From Streptomyces sedi (GTDB lineage Bacteria; Actinomycetota; Actinomycetes; Streptomycetales; Streptomycetaceae): a DNA stretch of 64,000 nt. Positions 57,967 to 64,000 of this stretch are shown here, in pieces. The translations under genes and the position numbers were made by a program. Positions within the stretch are counted from its first letter, which is position 1. Each line of letters opens with the position of its first letter. The DNA lies in contig NZ_VDGT01000027.1 in assembly GCF_006335015.1 (NCBI RefSeq), positions 1 through 64,000 of the forward strand, given 5' to 3'. Below the pieces are notes generated by a model. The model did no database searches, was not told the DNA's origin, and saw only the letters and a list, made by a program, of their open reading frames with translations.

Positions 57967-59561
57967 GGCTGTGCCTCCTTCTGAACGGCTCGGTTGACCC
58001 CGTCGTGCCCGGGGCCGGTACGGCTGCCGGGGGATGGTCGGCCGGCCAGGTGGTGGGCGAGGCGATGGGCGAGGGCGAACGTGGTGAGTGAGGGGTTGGC
58101 GGCTCCGGGCCGGGGAAAGGTGGCCGGCCCGGCGGCGTACAGCGCCGGAATGTCCCGAAAGCCCTGCTCCTCGTCGAGGAGCCCCCCGATCGGCAGCGTG
58201 CCGCCCTCGTGGTCCTCCGTGCCCAGCTGGTTGGACCAGGTGATCGGCTCCCCCGGAGCCGTTCCCTGCCGGAACTCGGGCAGCAGGACCCGATTGCCGG
58301 GGTCCGGGTGACCGTAGTCCGCGAATCGCAGTGGGTGCGGCGCCACCCCGGCCACCGTGCACAGTTCTCGGTGGCAGCGTCGGAGCAGCTCCCGCTGGTG
58401 GGCGAGTACCTCCTCGTCGGCGGCGGAGGGCTCGGAGTGGACACGCAGCGACCAGGGCTGGTCGCCCCGCGGCTCTCCCTCGACGAAGCTCGTCCCCTGG
58501 TCGTGCTGTTCGCCCATCGCCCGCACCTCCACGAGCACGGCACCGTTCGGTTCGGGTGCGTGTACGTCCACCAGCAGGTTCGAACGGACCGGCGGGCCGT
58601 GGGGTTCGTAGTAGGACCCGCTCGGCAGGGCGCGGAGCAGCCTGCGGGCTGCCTCGCCCTCCCAGCGCCAGAGCAGCCCCTGCACCATGTGGTCGCGCAG
58701 CCCGGGCAGCCGGGTGGTGGTACGTCCCGAGGCCGTCAGCGCCTGGAGGGCGAGCCGGCTGTTCTCCATCGTGCCGGCGCACAGGATGACGCGGTCGGCG
58801 ACGATCTCGGCCTGCGCCCCGCCTTCGGAACGCACCCGGACGCCTCGGCACCGGCCGTCGCGCAGCAGGACTCCGAGCACGCGGGTGCCGGTGAGGAGTT
58901 CGACGCCTTCCGGGGCGCCGTGCCACCTTCCGCTAGTGGGGTCACGCCATTCGTCCAGCGGCGAATAGGCACGCCATCTGCCGTGCGGATAGGTACGTCG
59001 GGCCAGGGGAGTGGCACGCAGCGCGAAGGGACCGAGCCGGGCATCGGACGGGAGCTCCACGGGGGCACTGTCGACCTCGTCGCGCTCCGCCCACCTCCGG
59101 AGGCGGTCCGTCGTGCGCTCGTAGAGTGAGGGGCCGTCACACCAGGAGACTCGTAGATCACTCACGACGGCAGCGGGCCAGTGAGGATCGTCCAGCGCCC
59201 AGTCCTCGATGGGCAGTACCACTCCGTACCAGTACAGCGACCGGCCGCCGAGGCGCTGTCTGACGCCGGACGCACCGGCGTAGTGCGGGGGGTTCAGCGT
59301 GGACCACGGGCGGATGAAGGCAGAGTCGTTCTGCGGTTCCAACCACATCCGGGTCGCGGTCTCCGGGGCGTGCACGATGTTCGCGTGGCGCAGTTCTTCG
59401 CCCTGCCCGGCTTCGATCACCAAGGTGGGGCCGTCGCCTGCCGCAGCGAGTCGGTTCGCGACCTCGATCCCGACCAATCCCGCGCCCACGACGGCGGTGC
59501 GGTACTCCACGGACCTTGGGCCGGGGGCTCCGCCCGGGTGCGGAGGGCTGTTGCTGGACAT
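57963..59561 (-). CDS. GMC-type FAD-dependent oxidoreductase
   Basis: A 532-aa flavoprotein from ATG 59561 (AGGAG upstream). The N-terminal FAD motif is VVGAGLVGIEVANRLAA, then IEAGQG, LGGRSLYWYG, and a middle CAGTMENSRLAL. A C-terminal segment, GAANPSLTTFALAHRLA, is the usual GMC end with the catalytic His region upstream. GMC enzymes of aminoglycoside clusters (NeoQ/KanQ type) oxidise sugar alcohols, so it may oxidise a cyclitol hydroxyl before a second amination. The substrate is inferred only. It overlaps the NRPS start by 4 bp. Confidence 0.87.
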   Translation of the reverse strand: MSSNSPPHPGGAPGPRSVEYRTAVVGAGLVGIEVANRLAAAGDGPTLVIEAGQGEELRHANIVHAPETATRMWLEPQNDSAFIRPWSTLNPPHYAGASGVRQRLGGRSLYWYGVVLPIEDWALDDPHWPAAVVSDLRVSWCDGPSLYERTTDRLRRWAERDEVDSAPVELPSDARLGPFALRATPLARRTYPHGRWRAYSPLDEWRDPTSGRWHGAPEGVELLTGTRVLGVLLRDGRCRGVRVRSEGGAQAEIVADRVILCAGTMENSRLALQALTASGRTTTRLPGLRDHMVQGLLWRWEGEAARRLLRALPSGSYYEPHGPPVRSNLLVDVHAPEPNGAVLVEVRAMGEQHDQGTSFVEGEPRGDQPWSLRVHSEPSAADEEVLAHQRELLRRCHRELCTVAGVAPHPLRFADYGHPDPGNRVLLPEFRQGTAPGEPITWSNQLGTEDHEGGTLPIGGLLDEEQGFRDIPALYAAGPATFPRPGAANPSLTTFALAHRLAHHLAGRPSPGSRTGPGHDGVNRAVQKEAQP

Positions 59562-59601
59562 CTCAGCTGCTCCTGGAATCCTGGGGGTTGTTCGCGAATC
59601 G

Positions 59602-60369
59602 CTAGGAGGTGGCGGGAGCGAAGAGGGCGTATGCCTGACGGAGGGCCGCTGCCACATCGCCGCGAGGCGTGAACTCGTGACCGACGAATCCCGTGTAGCG
59701 GTGTTCTCGAAGGCGCCGGGCGATGGCCGCCCAGTTGACTTCCTGCATGGCGTCGAGTTCTTGACGGCCAGGAACCCCCGCCGTGTGAAGGTGGCCGATC
59801 CGATCGATATGGCGGTCGACGGTGCGCAGCAGGTCCCCCTCCATCAACTGCATGTGGTACACGTCGTGCAGCAGTCGCAGTGACGGCCGTCCGACCAGGT
59901 CGATGACGCGCGCTCCCCATTCCGTGGTGGAGCACTGGTGGCCGGGGTGGTCCACCTTGCTGTTGAGAGGTTCGAGTAGGAGGCCCACTCCGGCGTCCGC
60001 GGCCTCGGCGGCGAGCGGCGCGAGCGCCTCAGCGCAGGTCTCGATGGCCGCGTCGTCGCCCTCGCCCGCCGTCAGCCCTGGCTGCACCGACAGGTGGAGC
60101 ACGTTCTCCCGGTGCGCGGTCTCCAGTGCACGGCGCACTTGGTCGCCGAGTTCGGCGTGGCGGGCCCTGTCGTTGAAGCCGACGTCGATGGAGTCGTGCC
60201 CGTCGATGATGACGAGTTCCAGGCCCAGGTCTTTGGCCGCGGGCCAAAGGGGAGGAGGCAGAAAGTCAACCCCGTGGAACCCCATCCCGGCCGCCGTGCC
60301 GAGCAGGTCTTCCAGCGGGTGCGGTGCTTCGGCGAAGGACCACCAAGCGAAGCTCTGTCGAAAGGTCAT
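59602..60369 (-). CDS. Hydroxypyruvate/inosose isomerase-like TIM-barrel protein
   Basis: A 255-aa protein of the AP-endonuclease-2/xylose-isomerase-like barrel family. The metal-binding landmarks LLEPLNSKVD, LLHDVYHMQLMEGDL and GHLHTAGVPGRQELD match hydroxypyruvate isomerases. A related branch (IolI) isomerises inososes, which would suit a cluster producing 2-deoxy-scyllo-inosose. Alternatively it is a general sugar isomerase. One base separates it from the kinase gene, so it is in the same transcript. Confidence 0.82.
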   Translation of the reverse strand: MTFRQSFAWWSFAEAPHPLEDLLGTAAGMGFHGVDFLPPPLWPAAKDLGLELVIIDGHDSIDVGFNDRARHAELGDQVRRALETAHRENVLHLSVQPGLTAGEGDDAAIETCAEALAPLAAEAADAGVGLLLEPLNSKVDHPGHQCSTTEWGARVIDLVGRPSLRLLHDVYHMQLMEGDLLRTVDRHIDRIGHLHTAGVPGRQELDAMQEVNWAAIARRLREHRYTGFVGHEFTPRGDVAAALRQAYALFAPATS

Positions 60370-60370
60370 A

Positions 60371-61297
60371 TCAGATCCGTGGCGTGAGTAGCGTGGTCGC
60401 CGACGTCGCGTCGAGGAGGCGCTCCACCCACAGCCGGAGCAGGTCGCTGAACCCTTGTGCTCCGCCGATGCGATGGACGATGTCGGCGTAGTTGAGTACC
60501 TGGACGGAGGCGCCCAGGACGGGAGCCAGCCGCAGTGCCTCCGCGAGGGTGGGGAGCGGCAGGATCTTCGCCCACACCTTGCTGAAGGCAGCCTCGGCGA
60601 GGGCCCGGTCGCGGGGCGTCGCGTTCATCGTCGGTCGGGCGAGTTCGGCGAAGGGATGAGCCACGACCGCGTCGGTCCAGTCGATGACGACCCATCCGTT
60701 CCCGTCCCAGCACACGTTGTCCCGCTGAATGTCCGCGTGTACCAGCACCGGCGGCACGTCGTCCTGCTCGACCGCTGAGAGAAGCTCCGCGATGCGAGGC
60801 AGGGCTTCCGCCAGTTGGCGTCGTTCGGCACTGGCGAGTAGCTCGGGCCGCTCGGCCAGCCGGACGAGTCCCGCGCGCAGCAGGGCACCCTCTCGCCGCG
60901 GGCATCCCAACCTCACCAGTTCGTCGGTGCGGCCGATGGAGGCGACCTGGATCCGCGCGGCGGCCTCCAGGGCGTGTGACCAGGGTTCGGTCCCCGCCCC
61001 CGCGATCTCCCGCGTGAGGAGCCAGCCGTTTCCATGCGACAGGACTGACGGACTGTGTGCCGGACGAACGGACTCCACCCACGAGGCCACCCGTCCTTCG
61101 TGGGCGAAGGCCGGGGGCACGGCTTTGAACCACACGGGCCCTCCGTCGGTGGGAGCCCTGAGCACCAGGGAGATCGACCAGTGTCGGACGGTCTCGGCCT
61201 CGCCGGTCCTGACCCGGCCGACACGGGCCAGCTCCGCGTCCAACAGGGCGAGGGCGGCCTCCGGCATCGCTGTCGCCCGCCCTGGCTGCCACTTCAT
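60371..61297 (-). CDS. Aminoglycoside phosphotransferase-fold kinase
   Basis: A 308-aa APH-family kinase. The catalytic loop VHADIQRDNV (HxDxxxxN) lies near residue 190, and the metal-binding Asp is in VVIDWTDA. Two roles fit: a biosynthetic aminocyclitol kinase like StrN, giving the phosphate that StrB1-type enzymes need, or a self-resistance enzyme. The matching amidinotransferase and phosphatase in the same operon favour the first. It overlaps the aminotransferase stop by 4 bp. Confidence 0.88.
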   Translation of the reverse strand: MKWQPGRATAMPEAALALLDAELARVGRVRTGEAETVRHWSISLVLRAPTDGGPVWFKAVPPAFAHEGRVASWVESVRPAHSPSVLSHGNGWLLTREIAGAGTEPWSHALEAAARIQVASIGRTDELVRLGCPRREGALLRAGLVRLAERPELLASAERRQLAEALPRIAELLSAVEQDDVPPVLVHADIQRDNVCWDGNGWVVIDWTDAVVAHPFAELARPTMNATPRDRALAEAAFSKVWAKILPLPTLAEALRLAPVLGASVQVLNYADIVHRIGGAQGFSDLLRLWVERLLDATSATTLLTPRI

Positions 61298-62580
61298 GAG
61301 TCGCCCACCGGGGCGAGCTGCGCGGCCAGGTGCCGTACCTTGGCGAACGCCTCGACCACCGCGTCGAGATGGCGCTGGTTCCCCAGAAGCATCGAATGGT
61401 GCAGCAGCACGGTGCGGGCCGATTCCCGGCGCGCGACCGGGAGTTCGAAGCGGGTCGGGTCAAGGCGGGTGGCCGCCTCGGGCACTGTGCCGCTGGGGAG
61501 CCGACGCGGGTCGTAGAGCGGGTGCTCGTTAAGTGGCCGGTACGGCGGGCGGATCCAGCGCCCGAGCTCAGCACTGAGCGCCTCCGCGACGGCCTCCGCG
61601 CCGCGTCCACCGAAGCCGTCCTTCTTCAGTCGGATCGCGTAGTGGTAGTAAGCGCGGGTGTCGTTGGCCGCGTAGGGCTCGATGGGTTCGAGGTCGTCCT
61701 GCTCGGTGAGCCGCTCGTCCAACGTTTTGGCTGCCCGGGCCCGGGTCCGGTTCTGCTCGTCGAGACGTTCGAGTCCGTCGAGCAGCAACGTCGACTGGAA
61801 CTCGGTCAGGTGCATGTTCCAGCCCTGCACCACGTCGGCCTCCTCCATGTCGGGCTGACCTCGTGTGTGCGGGCCAGGCCCATATCGCCGGCCATCGCCG
61901 CGCAACATCTCGGCCCTGTCGCGGACCTCCCGCGAAGAGGTGACGAACAACCCTCCTTCTCCTGAGGTGAGGGCCTTACCCTGTTGCGCGCTAAAGGCCC
62001 CGGAAAGCCCCAGAGTGCCCGCGCCCTGGCCTCGCCAGGTGGCCCCGTACGCCTGTGCCGCGTCCTCGATCAGCGCGAGGCCGTGCCGCTCGGCGATCGC
62101 CTGAAGTGCGTCCATCTCGGCCATCGCGGAATAGAGGTGGACGGCGAGAATCGCGGCTGTCCGCGGAGTGACGGCTGCGTCGACGGCGGCCGGGTCGACG
62201 CACAGGGTGCGCGGATCAACGTCAGCGAGCACAGGGACCGCACCGGCGCGGGCAACGACTGACGCACAGGCCACCCAGGTCAGGCCGGGGACGATGACCT
62301 CGTCGCCGGGCCGCACCCCGGCCGTTTGGAGAGCGATCAGCAACGCGCTCGTCCCATGGTCCACCGGCACGCACCAGCGGGCGCCCACGAACCGCGCGAA
62401 ACGGTCGGCCAGCCGCGCTTCCTGCGGCCGTTGGCCGGTCCACTCGCCGCTGATCGCCCATCGGCCGCCGTGCAGGGTCTCTCGGAGACGCCGTTCCGTG
62501 TCCGGGCCGGTCTGCGGCCACTCGGGCCAGCCTTCGGACCACACCGCTGGACCGCCCCTCAGGGCAAGGAGATCGCTCAT
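61294..62580 (-). CDS. L-glutamine:inosose aminotransferase (StsC/BtrS-type, DegT family)
   Basis: A 428-aa PLP enzyme. It shows PVDHGTSALLIAL, VIVPGLTWVACAS, IEDAAQAYGA and the PLP-binding Lys in FSAQQGKALTSGEGG, the order seen in StsC/BtrS/NeoB aminotransferases. Expected reaction: 2-deoxy-scyllo-inosose plus glutamine to 2-deoxy-scyllo-inosamine. The similarity spans the full length. It overlaps the inosose synthase stop by 4 bp, a pairing typical of 2-deoxystreptamine clusters. Confidence 0.92.
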   Translation of the reverse strand: MSDLLALRGGPAVWSEGWPEWPQTGPDTERRLRETLHGGRWAISGEWTGQRPQEARLADRFARFVGARWCVPVDHGTSALLIALQTAGVRPGDEVIVPGLTWVACASVVARAGAVPVLADVDPRTLCVDPAAVDAAVTPRTAAILAVHLYSAMAEMDALQAIAERHGLALIEDAAQAYGATWRGQGAGTLGLSGAFSAQQGKALTSGEGGLFVTSSREVRDRAEMLRGDGRRYGPGPHTRGQPDMEEADVVQGWNMHLTEFQSTLLLDGLERLDEQNRTRARAAKTLDERLTEQDDLEPIEPYAANDTRAYYHYAIRLKKDGFGGRGAEAVAEALSAELGRWIRPPYRPLNEHPLYDPRRLPSGTVPEAATRLDPTRFELPVARRESARTVLLHHSMLLGNQRHLDAVVEAFAKVRHLAAQLAPVGDS

Positions 62581-63749
62581 GACGCCCCGCTCCCGTGCCA
62601 GGGCTCCGGGACGCGGACCATGTCGGTCACCACGTCCTTGACGGCTTCGAGGGACACCGCGGTCAGCGGCAGGTCCCGACTGCCATAGGGATGGCCCAGC
62701 TCGCGCAGCAGCACCATCGCGGCTTCCTCCCCGGAAACGGGAAGGTAGCCGCGCTTGTTGTCCACCCGCACGACGTCCATCACCGCCTCCGGGGTGACCG
62801 CGTCGGGCAGCTTCGGGGAGACACCCAGATGGTGGGCCAACTCGTCGTGCTCGGCCACGGCCCTGTCGTCGAGGCCGCCTATGCCGCGCGAGATCCGGGC
62901 CGCCGCGAGCATGCCGAGCATCACGGCCTCGCCATGGGAGAGCCCGTCTGTGCCACGTCGGCGCCTGTCCTCCATCTCCACCGCGTGACCGACGGTGTGC
63001 CCGTACTCAAGTACGAGACCGGATCGCTGCTCGCGGGCGTCGTCGCCGGTCACCGAGCTCTTGGCCGTGAGGCTCTCCTCCAGAAGCCACAGCAGTACAT
63101 CGGGGGACGAAAGATTCCCGCCGGCCAGGCGCGTGCGGAGCACGGGGAGGGCCTCAGGGCGGATGGCCAGACAGTTCTTTGCCGCCTCGCACAGCCCAGA
63201 GCGCAGTTGTTTGTCGTCGAGCGTGCGCAACAGGTCCACGTCGAGGTAGACCGCTTCCGGTGCGTGATACGTGCCGATGTGGTTCTTGCCATGGCCGCTG
63301 TTGACGGTCTGCTTGAGTGAGAGCACGGAGTCCATCGCCGCGATGGTCGTGGTGGGCACGTGCACCAACCGGATTCCCCGGTAGAGCGTCGCCGCGGTCA
63401 GACCTGCGAGGTTGCCGACCACACCACCGCCGAAGGCCACCACCACGGACCGACGCGTGGCACCGGCGCCGATCGCCTTCTCCAGGTGGCTGTTCAGGTG
63501 TAGTACGGACTTCATCGCGTCGCCGGGCGGGAGGCTCAGTACCTGTACCGGAGCGTGACGGCGCAGACCGCTCAGGAACGCCTCGCCGTGCAGGGCCAGG
63601 ACGTGGTCGTCCGTGACGACGACGAACTGATCGGTGTCGTATCCGGCCATGGCGGAGGTTATCCGTTCCAGACACCCCGCCCCGAAGTAGTAGGGATAAA
63701 CAAACTCGCCCATGGCGACTGACCGTTCGTTCCAGTCTCTTCCTGTCAT
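62577..63749 (-). CDS. 2-Deoxy-scyllo-inosose synthase
   Basis: A 390-aa member of the dehydroquinate-synthase family, converting glucose 6-phosphate into the carbocycle 2-deoxy-scyllo-inosose with NAD and a metal ion. It matches BtrC/NeoC-type enzymes rather than aroB: SVLSLKQTVNSGHGKNHIG, CEAAKNCLAI, LEYGHTVGHAVEM (metal His pair), SHGEAVMLGM and VDNKRGYLPV. ATG 63749 is the longest start; MGEFVYPYYF at 63713 is an alternative. It is the first committed step, placing cyclitol formation at the head of the visible operon. Confidence 0.92.
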   Translation of the reverse strand: MTGRDWNERSVAMGEFVYPYYFGAGCLERITSAMAGYDTDQFVVVTDDHVLALHGEAFLSGLRRHAPVQVLSLPPGDAMKSVLHLNSHLEKAIGAGATRRSVVVAFGGGVVGNLAGLTAATLYRGIRLVHVPTTTIAAMDSVLSLKQTVNSGHGKNHIGTYHAPEAVYLDVDLLRTLDDKQLRSGLCEAAKNCLAIRPEALPVLRTRLAGGNLSSPDVLLWLLEESLTAKSSVTGDDAREQRSGLVLEYGHTVGHAVEMEDRRRRGTDGLSHGEAVMLGMLAAARISRGIGGLDDRAVAEHDELAHHLGVSPKLPDAVTPEAVMDVVRVDNKRGYLPVSGEEAAMVLLRELGHPYGSRDLPLTAVSLEAVKDVVTDMVRVPEPWHGSGAS

Positions 63750-63804
63750 CGCCCGCCCCAGACTCGCTCTCGTAATTTCCGATCAAGAACCACGCGCGCG
63801 GCAC

Positions 63805-64000
63805 TCATGCCGTCGGGATGTACCCCATCAGTTTTTTCCACATAGCTGCCATCTGTTCGTCGTCGGCAGGTGTTTCTCGGAAAATCGTGGCGTACTCGCA
63901 CACTTCGCTGAGTATCCACTTGGTGGCATAGAAGTCCATGAACTCGTCGCGGCAGCCCGGAGGAGGTCCGAGTGTCCTCCGCACCTGAAACCAGTCCCTC
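63805..64000 (-). CDS. C-terminal fragment of an unidentified gene (runs off the window)
   Basis: The last roughly 65 codons of a minus-strand gene end at TGA 63805-63807, 55 bp before the inosose synthase start. The visible sequence includes DWFQVRRTLGPPPGC, DEFMDFYATKWILSE and MWKKLMGYIPTA. It is soluble-looking and rich in aromatic residues. I do not recognise the family. It probably belongs to the same operon. Confidence 0.7.
   Translation of the reverse strand, partial: RDWFQVRRTLGPPPGCRDEFMDFYATKWILSEVCEYATIFRETPADDEQMAAMWKKLMGYIPTA

Noticed and set aside
52792-58926. NRPS start extended to 58926
   Set aside because: The extra Arg/Pro-rich sequence is a shadow of the GMC oxidoreductase; the MbtH-like start at 57966 has a strong ribosome site.
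60371-61297. Calling the APH-fold protein an aminoglycoside resistance gene
   Set aside because: The kinase-amidinotransferase-phosphatase set gives a better biosynthetic explanation; resistance remains only an alternative.

Overview
The window is high-GC DNA with GTG/ATG starts, overlapping operons and gene content typical of Streptomyces or a close relative. The left 15 kb looks like conserved chromosome. It holds the 5' end of a sensor histidine kinase, a ten-gene reduced complex I operon (nuoA-B-C-H-I-J-K-L-M-N, no nuoD/E/F/G), an HtpX-type protease, a YccF-type membrane protein, DedA, CorA, a YajQ-family protein and tRNA-Tyr(GUA). From memory this order resembles the S. coelicolor second nuo locus up to tRNA-Tyr, the gene used as attachment site by SLP1.

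Accessory DNA begins directly at the tRNA-Tyr. A tyrosine recombinase and a small excisionase-like protein sit there, followed by an unknown gene and a 29-repeat type I-E-like CRISPR array without cas genes (17883-19613). The array reads on the minus strand: the degenerate repeats are at its left (trailer) end and the uniform ones at its right (leader) end. An IclR regulator and a quinone oxidoreductase-like gene follow.

Between 22.2 and 33.7 kb lies a DNA-transfer or secretion-like locus. It has an XRE-type regulator, a small GIY-YIG protein and a secreted transglycosylase/CHAP-like hydrolase on the minus strand, and a tightly coupled plus-strand operon. That operon encodes a ParA-like protein with a broken P-loop, a two-helix membrane protein, a VirB8-like bitopic protein, a VirB6-like polytopic protein, a SCO6880-type protein, a VirB4-like ATPase and a VirD4/TraG-like ATPase. 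Two intergenic regions of the locus share an identical-architecture palindrome, TTTCTCG-N5-CGAGAAA, a candidate operator.

From 33.7 kb to the right edge almost everything is on the minus strand and forms a biosynthetic gene cluster that I cannot match to a named product. A 2-deoxy-scyllo-inosose synthase, a StsC/BtrS-type aminotransferase, an APH-fold kinase, a StrB1-type amidinotransferase and an inositol-monophosphatase-family phosphatase together suggest a streptidine-like route to a guanidino 2-deoxy-aminocyclitol. The same operon encodes an MbtH-A(Gly)-T-C-A-T NRPS, a KS-AT-KR-DH-ACP PKS, two free-standing condensation-domain proteins, a LanB/PEARL-like protein without a precursor peptide, a GMC oxidoreductase, an inosose/hydroxypyruvate-isomerase-like protein, two SDRs, a pair of ABC exporters and a LuxR-type regulator. 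No thioesterase is visible. The cluster continues past the right edge.
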